The notes below the pieces were generated by a model. It was not told where the DNA came from. It worked only from the letters and a program-made list of their open reading frames with translations, and did no database searches. A program made the translations under genes and the position numbers. 64,000 bases of DNA from Anaerolineales bacterium (GTDB taxonomy: Bacteria > Chloroflexota > Anaerolineae > Anaerolineales > Villigracilaceae), in contig JACKAW010000001.1 of NCBI GenBank assembly GCA_020634885.1, positions 124,001 to 188,000 of the forward strand, in the 5' to 3' direction. Shown here one piece after another: positions 53,302 to 61,361 of the stretch; the first letter of the stretch is position 1; every line of letters starts with the position of its first letter.

Positions 53302-53937
53302 ATGAAGCAGGAGAGTTTCAAATCTTTGATCGCGGTTTGTATTGCGTTGGTGACAGTGCTTGGCGCAACCGCTGCTTGCCTTGCCTCTGTTGCGGTTTCA
53401 AACGCCGGTGACGCTGATTTTTCTGGTTTGGATGCGTCCATCCGTTCGCAAAGGGAAGAGATCGTTAATTATGCAAATGCCTACCAGCATTATCGGGCAT
53501 TTACTGCCTACGTGCGGTACAACGAACTTGGCAACCTGCTCTATGACCCTACAGCGGATGAACAAACAAATATTCGTAATGGCGCCCTTCAGCGCGAAGC
53601 ATGGGGGCTGGCAAGTGGTTTGAGTTCATCGTTCTTTAATCCACGTTACATCAACCCCGATGGGCAGTACGATATTGAACGTGAATTACAAGAAGCCTAT
53701 GCTGAAGACGATCAAAACGAAGATCTCGATTTTGAGCCCTATTTTGCAGAGTCTGATCAATTTAGAAGGCAATCATCGTTTCTCTCTGCAACCATGATCG
53801 TGCTTGCTGTTTCATTCTGGTTCTTTACATTGGCGCAAGCCACTGAAAAACAATTTAAATATATTTGGGCTGGCTTGGGGGTGTTCGCAGGTCTGGTTGG
53901 TATTGCGGGGATTATTATTGGGAGTTTATTGGCATGA
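53302..53937 (+). CDS. Membrane protein, unknown function
   Basis: 211 residues. One N-terminal hydrophobic segment (SLIAVCIALVTVLGATAACLA), an exported helical, acidic region of about 130 residues and two C-terminal helices (MIVLAVSFWFFTLAQ, GVFAGLVGIAGIIIGSLLA). AAGGAGAACAAA precedes ATG 53302. The stop overlaps the start of the next gene (ATGA). That gene has a similar N-terminal layout, so the pair may form one complex. Confidence 0.78.
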   Translation: MKQESFKSLIAVCIALVTVLGATAACLASVAVSNAGDADFSGLDASIRSQREEIVNYANAYQHYRAFTAYVRYNELGNLLYDPTADEQTNIRNGALQREAWGLASGLSSSFFNPRYINPDGQYDIERELQEAYAEDDQNEDLDFEPYFAESDQFRRQSSFLSATMIVLAVSFWFFTLAQATEKQFKYIWAGLGVFAGLVGIAGIIIGSLLA

Positions 53938-55622
53938 GCAACGAAACTCAAAAAGAACAGCGTTTTGAAAACATGGTTACCGTCCTGATCGCCTCGGTTG
54001 CGATCTGGGTTGCCATTACAGCATATTTTCAAAATTACGCTTCAAACCTTTCAGACCAGGCACGGCGACGCGCCCAGCAATATGCCATCGATTCTACAAA
54101 GAGTGAAGTCTCTGGCGTTATTCAATTTAGTTACGATTGGCAGGGAGCTTTTCAAACCTGGAAAGAGTTGGACTGGCAGATCACTGCTGCGATCCAAAAT
54201 GGTGACAAGGAAGCCGAGGAACGATACCGCAAATTACAGGAAAAAATAGAGCCGCTCAGTCCTATCTTTGGCGCTGAGTACTTCGACCGATTTTATAGCT
54301 ATCCCGATTCCTACAAGTACGAATCTGACTTGTATTTGGTGGAGTCTACCCGCCTCTCTGAAACGTATCTGGCAGAATCGGAATTAGGTAACTTTACAGA
54401 CAACGTAGCTGATTCTCTAATCGTTCAATTAACCCTGCTTACTGTCTCGCTTTCGCTTTACGGTCTCTCAATGGCGCTCAGGGGAAAAATTCGCTGGTTG
54501 TTTGTGGCGGTAGGCTCAGGAATTGTGGTGGTATGTGTAGCATGGCTGGGGTGGTCTCTCATTCAATTAACGATTCGTCCAGAAGTGAATCATCAAGCTA
54601 TACAATCCTTTGCCGAAGGAATCGGTTTAGTGCATCAGGCAAGGGATGAAGCAGCCATTGAGAAATTTTCTCTTGCCATTCAAGAAAACCCGCGATATGC
54701 AAAAGCCTATTACGAGCGCGGACTTTCCTATTACGTCCTTGGTGATCTGACAACTGCCGTATCTGAAATAGAAAGGGCGCGCATCGAAGGGCTGGACGAT
54801 ATCAGCCTCAATTGGAATTTAGGCTGGCTATATTACCTGACCGGTCAGTACGAGAAAGGACTTGAGGCAAACGAACGCGTTTTAAGCATCCGCCCCGATG
54901 TTTTGGGTGTGCGGATGAACAACGCCATCACATATCTTTCGATGGGAGATTTTGAGAATTCTCAAGTGCAATACGATCTGTTGATCGAAGAGGCGTTGCG
55001 TCAAGTTAATGAGGCTCGGAGTAAAAATGCAGAGCCATCCGCCTCACTCTGGTATTACATGGACGCTGGTGCGCTCGATCTTCAAAACCTAATCTACGAG
55101 ATCGATCAAAGTCCCAAAGCGTGGGCGGAAACCCCAAGCGCCGATCAATTACGAGGTGATAAAGCCTCTATTCGTGAATTTGCATATCAGCAAATGAAGC
55201 GGCTAAAAGAAACCACCGTGGCGCTTGAATTTACAGGTGGGCTGCCTGGCGGTCAATCAAACTTTCAAGTGGAACCATTTATCTTTGGGAGTGTCACGGT
55301 TGCTGATGACAGCGGATTAGTTACTAGTTTTGAGCCAGCCGCAAATGCGGTCATTCCGTATGGCGAAGATTCATTTACTGTAAAATTTACATATACCGGC
55401 GCGCCGCCCAAGCAGATCATATGGAAAGTGTACATAAATGGGTATGAAGACCAGGTTCTGCGCAGCATTTCCACTGAAGATATTAGCTCTGGAGATACAT
55501 GGTATCGCTCTTTTGGTTATTACTATACCAATATATTTATCCTTACCCCCGGAGAATACACGGTAGAAATGTATGCGGATAATACCTTTGTACAAAGCGG
55601 CAGTTTTACTGTGAAAGAATAG
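53934..55622 (+). CDS. Membrane protein with TPR repeats and C-terminal beta domain
   Basis: 562 residues from ATG 53934 (the open frame upstream is a shadow). TM near 17-35, an exported helical region, two further helices near 165-215 (LIVQLTLLTVSLSLYGLSMAL; FVAVGSGIVVVCVAWLGW), then three TPR-like units (NPRYAKAYYERGLSYYVLG; ISLNWNLGWLYYLTGQYEKG). The last 120 residues form a beta-sandwich-like region (TVEMYADNTFVQSGSFTV). Cotranslated with the 53302 product. TPRs mediate protein contacts; the partner is unknown. Confidence 0.82.
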   Translation: MSNETQKEQRFENMVTVLIASVAIWVAITAYFQNYASNLSDQARRRAQQYAIDSTKSEVSGVIQFSYDWQGAFQTWKELDWQITAAIQNGDKEAEERYRKLQEKIEPLSPIFGAEYFDRFYSYPDSYKYESDLYLVESTRLSETYLAESELGNFTDNVADSLIVQLTLLTVSLSLYGLSMALRGKIRWLFVAVGSGIVVVCVAWLGWSLIQLTIRPEVNHQAIQSFAEGIGLVHQARDEAAIEKFSLAIQENPRYAKAYYERGLSYYVLGDLTTAVSEIERARIEGLDDISLNWNLGWLYYLTGQYEKGLEANERVLSIRPDVLGVRMNNAITYLSMGDFENSQVQYDLLIEEALRQVNEARSKNAEPSASLWYYMDAGALDLQNLIYEIDQSPKAWAETPSADQLRGDKASIREFAYQQMKRLKETTVALEFTGGLPGGQSNFQVEPFIFGSVTVADDSGLVTSFEPAANAVIPYGEDSFTVKFTYTGAPPKQIIWKVYINGYEDQVLRSISTEDISSGDTWYRSFGYYYTNIFILTPGEYTVEMYADNTFVQSGSFTVKE

Positions 55623-55656
55623 CGGTCAGGATCAACGATCTTTTCGGAAATAAAAA

Positions 55657-56397
55657 ATGTCCACATCCATTCGTTATCTACTTTTCGACCTGGGCGGCAC
55701 CCTGATGCACTCACGTTCAGATTGGCAGCCAATCCATAAACAGGCAGATGAGGCGCTTGCGGCATCCCTTCTTCAAAGTCGCATCGAACTAGACCCGAAA
55801 CTGTTTCGCGCCCGGCTGAGTCAATATTACGAACAACGAGATAAGGATTTTTACGAAACCACCTATCATCTTGTGTTGAGTGAATTGCTCACAGAATTAA
55901 ATCATGCCGAGGTTCCAGAAGTTGTTATCCGGTCTGCGCTGAATGCATTGTACAAGGTCACGCAAAGCAACTGGCAGATTGAGAGTGACGCAATTGAAAC
56001 CTTTGAGAAACTAAGGTCTGAGGGTTATAAGCTCGGTATATTTTCAAACGCAGGCGATGACAAAGATGTGCAGGAGTTGATCGACTCTTTCGGCATTCGG
56101 CATTACTTTGACTTTGTGCTTACATCGGCGGCATCGTACTATCGCAAGCCGCATCATCGTGCATTTGAGATAGCGCTCGCCCATTGGAACGCACTGCCAG
56201 AAGAATCTGCCATGATCGGTGACAGCCTCGAAGCGGATATTTTGGGTGCAAATCAAATGGACATGACATCCATTTGGATCACCCGGCGCGCCGCATTCAC
56301 GAATGAGTTGCTTCACCGCATCAAGCCGGACTTTAGCATACGCAAACTGCCTGAGCTTTTCCCCGTCCTGAGCTTGCTTTCGGGTTCGTTCGGGTAA
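55657..56397 (+). CDS. HAD-superfamily hydrolase (subfamily IA)
   Basis: 246 residues. Motif I LLFDLGGTLMHSR (DxD with Gly-Gly, as in many HAD-IA members), motif II LGIFSNAGDD, motif III Lys in YYRKPHHRAFEIAL, motif IV MIGDSLEADILGANQ. A helical cap lies at about 20-100. Likely a small-molecule phosphatase. Only general superfamily similarity to the HAD protein at 30005. GGAAATAAAAA precedes the ATG. Confidence 0.9.
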   Translation: MSTSIRYLLFDLGGTLMHSRSDWQPIHKQADEALAASLLQSRIELDPKLFRARLSQYYEQRDKDFYETTYHLVLSELLTELNHAEVPEVVIRSALNALYKVTQSNWQIESDAIETFEKLRSEGYKLGIFSNAGDDKDVQELIDSFGIRHYFDFVLTSAASYYRKPHHRAFEIALAHWNALPEESAMIGDSLEADILGANQMDMTSIWITRRAAFTNELLHRIKPDFSIRKLPELFPVLSLLSGSFG

Positions 56398-56446
56398 CTT
56401 GCTGCTGTAATAAAAACTGATATTTCAATTAAAAAAGGAACTCTAA

Positions 56447-56851
56447 ATGTTGGAATTTTATACACAAAAAATAAATACCCATGTGCCGATCTCTGTTATT
56501 CGTATTGTAGGAGGTATCGATTCGTCCAACTTTAATTTGTTTCAAGAATATATTGACAGTCACCTCAAAGAAGGCGCAACATATATTCTGCTGGATTTTG
56601 AGGGCGTTAGTCATATCAGCAGTGCAGGTTTACGTGTGGTTCATAACTTGTTTAATAAGTTGCGCGCATTGCACAAAGATGTAAATGACGATGAACTTCG
56701 CAAAAAAATGAGTATGGGCGAATATAAATCGCCATTTCTTAAAATAACAAGTTTGGCGCCAAATATTTCTGAAATATTCAATATTGGCGGGTTTGATATT
56801 TATATCGAAATATTTTCTGACAAAACAGCCGCAATAAATTCTTTTCGATAA
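56447..56851 (+). CDS. STAS-domain protein (anti-sigma-factor antagonist type)
   Basis: 134 residues, a single STAS domain. The regulatory Ser lies in DFEGVSHISSAGLRVV, the site phosphorylated by RsbW-type kinases. A charged stretch of about 20 residues (KDVNDDELRKKMSMGEYKS) is inserted before the final helices. No anti-sigma kinase or PP2C phosphatase gene is adjacent. AAGGAACTCTAA precedes the ATG. Likely a phospho-switch in a partner-switching pathway whose other members are elsewhere. Confidence 0.88.
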   Translation: MLEFYTQKINTHVPISVIRIVGGIDSSNFNLFQEYIDSHLKEGATYILLDFEGVSHISSAGLRVVHNLFNKLRALHKDVNDDELRKKMSMGEYKSPFLKITSLAPNISEIFNIGGFDIYIEIFSDKTAAINSFR

Positions 56852-56866
56852 AGACACAAAAGACAC

Positions 56867-56899
56867 AAAAAAAGCCGTCATGTCATGACGGCTTTTTTT
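56867..56899. terminator. Bidirectional terminator
   Basis: AGCCGTCA pairs with TGACGGCT, flanked by an A7 run and a T7 run, between the convergent STAS and XRE-cupin genes. Confidence 0.9.
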
Positions 56900-56914
56900 G
56901 TGTAGTAACTCTTA

Positions 56915-57535
56915 TCATCCACCAATGTGGGTAACAGAAGGGTGGCTTGAAAAATGGCGTTGGATAGGTTCTCGTGAAGCATTCGGCGTTTGAAGAATAA
57001 GGATAAACTTCGCTTCTTCATCAAAAGGGTTTCGCCACAAATGCGGGAGTGTTGCTTCGAAGATCAAAATATCTCCCACTCCCAATTTGTATATCTCGCC
57101 ATCGATCACATACTCGAATCTTCCTTGAAGGCAATAAACAAACTCATGCCCGGAGTGAACTACCTGGCGTTCTCCCCCGCTTCCGGCTTTGGAGGCAAGA
57201 GAAATTGTAAAAGGCTCCAATTCCTGTAAGGGGAGCGTTTTTCCCATGCCTTCAATGACGACTCCAGCATTTTCAATTTTCGGGCGCAAACCAGCCTTGA
57301 GCAACAAAACAGATTGAGGCGCCTCTTCTTCAAAAAAGTAGCTCATTCGAACATTTAGGGCGGCGGCAAGGCTTTGCAAGGTTGCCACACTTGGAGATGT
57401 CTCGTCTCGTTCGATCAAACTAATCGAATTCGGAGAAAGATTAGCAATGCGTGCGAGATCTCGTTGTGAAATGTTACGTTCACTTCGCAATTGACGAAGT
57501 CGTTCACCAAGGGAGAAGTCTTTTTCCATAGCCAC
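56915..57535 (-). CDS. XRE-family regulator with cupin domain
   Basis: 206 residues. Helix-turn-helix at about 12-66 (LRQLRSERNISQRDLARIA, LSPNSISLIERDETSPSV), linker, then cupin at about 110-190 (HSGHEFVYCLQGRFEYVI, LGVGDILIFEATLPHLWRNP). Such proteins bind a small ligand in the cupin and repress nearby operons. GTG 57535 with AGG 7 nt upstream is used; ATG 57529 is possible. Divergent from a paralogue at 57822; the 286 bp between them carry several TACTA/TAGTA-type dyads. Confidence 0.9.
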   Translation of the reverse strand: MAMEKDFSLGERLRQLRSERNISQRDLARIANLSPNSISLIERDETSPSVATLQSLAAALNVRMSYFFEEEAPQSVLLLKAGLRPKIENAGVVIEGMGKTLPLQELEPFTISLASKAGSGGERQVVHSGHEFVYCLQGRFEYVIDGEIYKLGVGDILIFEATLPHLWRNPFDEEAKFILILQTPNASREPIQRHFSSHPSVTHIGG

Positions 57536-57657
57536 TGTTTTACCTATTTAGGGATTTCATATTCACATCATACAGAGTAAATAATACCAGACTGGAGGGA
57601 AAAAACACAATTTTTTGTGAATAAATTAGAGACGCAACTATTTAATTTGTTTTCTAA

Positions 57658-57786
57658 TACTAATAAATAGTAACAAAAGGTCTTTTTTTACGGTTTGCAT
57701 CAATATAATTCCTAATAATGTCAATAAAATTGTTTAATAATAAACAAAATATGACTTATGTTACTAAAATAATTGACACTTTAGTA
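57658..57786. promoter_or_regulatory. AT-rich regulatory region with three dyads between the XRE-cupin genes
   Basis: Three inverted repeats: TACTA-N5-TAGTA (57658-57672), TGTTTA-N4-TAAACA (57731-57746) and TACTAAA-N11-TTTAGTA (57762-57786). The last surrounds a TTGACA at 57773. They are candidate operators for one or both flanking XRE-cupin regulators. No well-spaced -10 could be paired with that TTGACA. Confidence 0.5.
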
Positions 57787-57821
57787 GAATAATAGGGCGT
57801 ATCACATTTCGAGACCTCCGT

Positions 57822-58484
57822 ATGCTTAGAACCTCTTCCAAACCTTACGACAAGAAAAAAACTTCAGAAACAAAAAGGCAGGATGCTACTTTTGTTTCTG
57901 AGCAGGTAGGTAAAAAAGTTCGTGAATTCCGTAAGAACCAAAGACTTTCCATCAGAGAACTTGCGGGTTTGAGTGGTTTAAGTATCAACACTCTCAGTCT
58001 GATCGAAAATGGAAAAACATCTCCCAGCGTTACAACCCTTCAACAGCTTGCGCGCAGCCTCAAAATCTCAATTTCAGAATTTTTTGAAGGAAATAAACCT
58101 CAAACCGAGATCGTGTACCAAAAAGCAAGTGATCGTCAGAAAACATCTTTTCCGCAGGGGTACATCGAGAAAATAGAAACAGGGATTTCGCCAACAGATT
58201 ACGAGCCTTTTATCGTCCGCTTGGAGTTGGGTGCCAATAGTGGAGAAGCGCCTGTCAATTTCCCGTGCCGGCAGTTTATCTATTGCCTTGAGGGGCATAT
58301 TACTTATTTTATAAAGAACGAGCTTTATCCATTAGCCCCGGGAGATAGCCTGACCTTTGACGCCCATATTCCTCATGTTTGGCGAAACACAGCCAGCACA
58401 GGCTCCAGCGCCTTATTTATAGTGTGCCCTGCGTCTGTGCAGGAATACGGCTTTGAACCCATATTTCACGCAATGAAGCTTTGA
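57822..58484 (+). CDS. XRE-family regulator with cupin domain
   Basis: 220 residues. A basic leader (about 1-25), helix-turn-helix at about 32-88 (VREFRKNQRLSIRELAGLS, INTLSLIENGKTSPSVTTL) and cupin at about 140-205 (RQFIYCLEGHITYFI, LAPGDSLTFDAHIPHVWRN). It is the first plus-strand gene of the respiration locus, 17 bp ahead of a cytochrome gene, and so likely controls it. Paralogue of the divergent 56915-57535 product. The ribosome site is weak. Confidence 0.9.
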   Translation: MLRTSSKPYDKKKTSETKRQDATFVSEQVGKKVREFRKNQRLSIRELAGLSGLSINTLSLIENGKTSPSVTTLQQLARSLKISISEFFEGNKPQTEIVYQKASDRQKTSFPQGYIEKIETGISPTDYEPFIVRLELGANSGEAPVNFPCRQFIYCLEGHITYFIKNELYPLAPGDSLTFDAHIPHVWRNTASTGSSALFIVCPASVQEYGFEPIFHAMKL

Positions 58485-58501
58485 AAAACCGGAGGTGAGC
58501 C

Positions 58502-59029
58502 ATGTTAACCCGAACTAATTACCAGATTTATGCATGGACGATTTTGATCGTTTTCTTATTGGCGGGCATTTTCGCCATACCGGTTGGGGCAAGGATGTCT
58601 GCACCCCAACAAGCGGATAATTCCTGCCTGACCTGCCATGAAGATCTGTACTATTTGCACGACACCGGCTGTTGGTACTGTATGTCTGATGCACATAAAG
58701 ATCGTTGTACAGACTGTCACGAGGGAAATTCTGCCTCATACACTGAAAAAGAGGCGCATCTAGATATGTTAATCCACCCTCAGCAAAATGATGGAGCAAA
58801 ATGCCTGGAATGCCACACGCCGGAAGAAGCACAGGTACGCATGGCGAAATTTGAAAGCGTACAGGCTTTTGACACCGTCATTTCTGCAAAAGCGTACACG
58901 CCCTCCCAACCTGCCAAATTGGGTCTCGTAGAAACAGAAAATACAAATCCGTTCAAAGCTAATTTCGGCTGGCTTACATTTGGAATTTTCGGATTCGGGA
59001 TTTGGCTCGCCCTGGTGCTAAAAGGTTAA
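58502..59029 (+). CDS. Membrane-anchored multiheme cytochrome c
   Basis: 175 residues. N-terminal signal/anchor (IYAWTILIVFLLAGIFAIPVGA), exported heme domain with three standard heme sites (CLTCH, CTDCH, CLECH) and a non-standard CWYCMSDAH between the first two, then a C-terminal membrane helix (FGWLTFGIFGFGIWLALVL). GGAGGTGAGCC precedes ATG 58502. Probably passes electrons between the quinone pool and the exported molybdoenzyme encoded at 61362. Confidence 0.9.
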   Translation: MLTRTNYQIYAWTILIVFLLAGIFAIPVGARMSAPQQADNSCLTCHEDLYYLHDTGCWYCMSDAHKDRCTDCHEGNSASYTEKEAHLDMLIHPQQNDGAKCLECHTPEEAQVRMAKFESVQAFDTVISAKAYTPSQPAKLGLVETENTNPFKANFGWLTFGIFGFGIWLALVLKG

Positions 59030-59044
59030 ATATAAAAGAACATC

Positions 59045-59380
59045 ATGAACTCAAGCCTTTTCAAGCCGGAAATATCTCAGTTACAGGCGGATATGTGTTC
59101 TGTCTTCGCTGACCCCATACGCATACTGATCTTGTACACATTACACGAATCTCCTCGCAATGTGACAGAGTTGGCAAACCGTGTTGGCATCCCTCAACCC
59201 ACTGCATCGCGCCATCTGAAGATACTCCGTGATCATGGGGCGGTTCAAACCATGCGGAACGGGGTTTCAGTCACTTATTCTCTCGCAGATGATCGGATGA
59301 TTGAATTTCTTGAGTTATTGCGTGTCGTATTACACGACACGATCACGAACAAGGCAAATTTAATTTCGGAAAAAAATTGA
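59045..59380 (+). CDS. ArsR-family transcriptional regulator
   Basis: 111 residues, winged helix. ADPIRILILYTLHESPRNV, VTELANRVGIPQPTASRHL and LRDHGAVQTMRNGVSVTYSL match the ArsR/SmtB fold. Only one Cys (Cys18) is present, so neither the classical metal sites nor the two-Cys sulfide switch of SqrR/BigR is complete. The position within the sulfur operon, between the two cytochrome genes, suggests it still senses a sulfur or redox signal (inference). Confidence 0.9.
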   Translation: MNSSLFKPEISQLQADMCSVFADPIRILILYTLHESPRNVTELANRVGIPQPTASRHLKILRDHGAVQTMRNGVSVTYSLADDRMIEFLELLRVVLHDTITNKANLISEKN

Positions 59381-59419
59381 AGTTTTCATAACTTCCATCT
59401 TTCTTTTCAGGAGAAAAAA

Positions 59420-60241
59420 ATGCAGCAAAAAAATAAAGCCTTTTATCTTGTGTTTACTGGAACCGCGATCTTGATCGCGTTGGGCGTATTCCTTTTCACC
59501 GCCCCCACTGCCAGCGCACAATGTGGTTCACAGGCATCCTCTTGCAAGAACTGCCATGAGGTACAGGGCGAAATGTCCGTAAACAGTGACGGAACGGGAT
59601 GGCATCAGTCTCATGCCTTTGGTGATTTTTGCTATATCTGCCATGCAGGCAACAACCAGGCTACCGAGAAAGCAGCAGCACATGAAGGTATGGTTGCGCC
59701 GCTCGAAGATGTTCAGGCAGCCTGCCAGCAATGCCATGTAGCCGACTTAAATGAACGCGCCCAGGTCTACGCAGACGCTTTGGGCGTAGACATCGGATCG
59801 GGGTCTGCGGCTCCTGCCCCGGCGGAGTCTGATGCGGCTCCCATGGCAGTAGATTCCGCTGTCAGCGCTCCCACGTCCAACTCCTGCAACGAAGTCGTGG
59901 TGGATGATCCCAATGCCATTGACTATGCCGCCAATTACGATGAGATCGTACTTGGCAAGAAGCCCATCAATTGGGGTAACAATATTTTGCTGGGACTGAT
60001 CGGTTTATTGGTCGTAGGCGGGGGCGGGTTTGTTGTGACGCGTGAAAAATTCATCAATGTGAAGTTTGGCGACACAAAAGCCGTTGATAATGAATACCCC
60101 GCCGATGTAGTGGACATGCTCCCGAAACTCGCCGGGCTTAAAGCAGGCACACGAAAATCTCTAAAGAACGTCTTGGAAAATAAAAAAGTGGACAAGGTTC
60201 TTGACCTGATGGACACCATAACAAAAAAGGACGAGGAATAA
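59420..60241 (+). CDS. Membrane-anchored triheme cytochrome c
   Basis: 273 residues. Signal peptide (FYLVFTGTAILIALGVFLFTAPTASA has the usual shape, ending near residue 34), heme sites CKNCH, CYICH and CQQCH, an Ala/Pro/Ser linker, a membrane helix (ILLGLIGLLVVGGGGFVV) and a cytoplasmic tail of about 70 basic residues. AGGAGAAAAAA precedes ATG 59420. Same gene order logic as the 58502 cytochrome; the two may form one electron wire. The basic tail is unusual for a cytochrome and may bind a partner. Confidence 0.9.
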   Translation: MQQKNKAFYLVFTGTAILIALGVFLFTAPTASAQCGSQASSCKNCHEVQGEMSVNSDGTGWHQSHAFGDFCYICHAGNNQATEKAAAHEGMVAPLEDVQAACQQCHVADLNERAQVYADALGVDIGSGSAAPAPAESDAAPMAVDSAVSAPTSNSCNEVVVDDPNAIDYAANYDEIVLGKKPINWGNNILLGLIGLLVVGGGGFVVTREKFINVKFGDTKAVDNEYPADVVDMLPKLAGLKAGTRKSLKNVLENKKVDKVLDLMDTITKKDEE

Positions 60242-60244
60242 GCC

Positions 60245-60790
60245 ATGAAATTTATCCTGAACTATATTCGCAAAGATGAATGGTCGCCGTACGTGGCGGG
60301 TGTGTTGCTTGGTTTGGTTGGTATCGCTGCTGTATGGGCAAGTGATAGTTTGCTGGGCGCTTCGGGCGCGTTTGAAAACATAGCCGGCATGATCGGAAAA
60401 GCCGTTGCACCTGCCGCATTCGATAATATGTATTTCAACTTCATCATGCCGCCCGGCATTACATATGGCGTGATGCTGGTAGTGGGGATCTTCTTTGGCG
60501 GGCTGATCGGCGCCGCAACCAGCGGCACCCTCAAATGGGGCAAGAAAGACTCAGCCAATTCAGATGAACAATGGAAGCGTGTGTTTGGTCAACAAACATG
60601 GAAGCGCTGGGGGTTGGCGTTCATTGGAGCGATCGTTTTGGAATACGCAGCAGGAATCGCAGGCGGATGCACCAGCGGGCTGGCAATTTCAGGCGGAATG
60701 CTTTTAGCCCCGGCTGCATTCCTGTTCATTGCAGGCATGTTTGCGGGCGGCATTCCCACCGCATGGCTGATCTACGGCAAACGCTTTTAG
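60245..60790 (+). CDS. YeeE/YedE sulfur-transport protein, first half
   Basis: 181 residues, about five membrane helices. Conserved motifs of the YeeE/YedE (DUF395) family: FNFIMPPGITYGVMLVVGIFFGG and GGCTSGLAISGG with the functional Cys. In TsuA-type proteins such Cys residues relay thiosulfate through the membrane. GAGGAATAAGCC precedes the ATG; it starts 3 bp after the cytochrome gene. Together with the next gene it makes a two-part transporter. Confidence 0.9.
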   Translation: MKFILNYIRKDEWSPYVAGVLLGLVGIAAVWASDSLLGASGAFENIAGMIGKAVAPAAFDNMYFNFIMPPGITYGVMLVVGIFFGGLIGAATSGTLKWGKKDSANSDEQWKRVFGQQTWKRWGLAFIGAIVLEYAAGIAGGCTSGLAISGGMLLAPAAFLFIAGMFAGGIPTAWLIYGKRF

Positions 60791-60799
60791 GAGGTTGAA

Positions 60800-61357
60800 A
60801 TGTTAAATTTTATTCTCGCTTTGGTTCTAGGTGTGTTTTTTGGGTTCTCGCTTAACAAAGCCGGCTTGACCAAATACAGCAAGATCGTCAATGTGTACCG
60901 CTTTACAGATATGACTGTATTAAAGTTTATGATGACGGCGCTGGTGGTTTCCATGAGTGGGCTGTACACCCTGCGCGGGTTGGGTTTGATCACTTTCCCG
61001 AACGTCCCTGCTACTTACATTGTCGGTAATCTTGTGGGCGGTGTGATCTTCGGCTTCGGTATGGCACTCAGTGGATACTGCCCCGGCACAGCCGCAGCGG
61101 GTGCTGGAGAAGGCAAATTAGATTACCTGATCCCTGGGCTGCTTGGCTTTTTGACCGGCGCAGTGATCTACGGGCTTACCTATGATAAAGTCTTCCCCCA
61201 AATTTCCGCGCTTGCAAACTATGGCAACACCATCATCCCCGAAATTTGGAACATCAACCCATTCTTGTTCATTTTGGCATTTTCACTGATATCGCTACTG
61301 CTATTCTATTTGATAGAACGGGTTGGATGGCAGAGGGAAGAAAAGGTCATGGAGTAA
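60800..61357 (+). CDS. YeeE/YedE sulfur-transport protein, second half
   Basis: 185 residues, about five membrane helices. GFGMALSGYCPGTAAAGAGE holds the conserved Cys of the partner half; the N-terminus (FFGFSLNKAGL) is typical. TAGGAGGTTGAA precedes ATG 60800, 9 bp after the first half. Full-length YedE proteins carry both halves in one chain; here they are separate. Likely imports thiosulfate, or handles a sulfur intermediate made outside by the molybdoenzyme. Confidence 0.9.
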   Translation: MLNFILALVLGVFFGFSLNKAGLTKYSKIVNVYRFTDMTVLKFMMTALVVSMSGLYTLRGLGLITFPNVPATYIVGNLVGGVIFGFGMALSGYCPGTAAAGAGEGKLDYLIPGLLGFLTGAVIYGLTYDKVFPQISALANYGNTIIPEIWNINPFLFILAFSLISLLLFYLIERVGWQREEKVME

Positions 61358-61361
61358 CCCA

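Noticed and set aside
53865..53933. 23-codon extension of the TPR protein
   Set aside because: Shadow of the upstream membrane-protein gene; ATG 53934 gives an ATGA overlap.
57773..57795. TTGACA as -35 of the 57822 regulator
   Set aside because: No -10-like hexamer at 15-19 bp; listed only as part of the dyad-rich region.
61323..61361. Longer start for the molybdoenzyme
   Set aside because: It would put 13 residues, encoded within the transporter gene, ahead of the twin-arginine signal; ATG 61362 has its own ribosome site.
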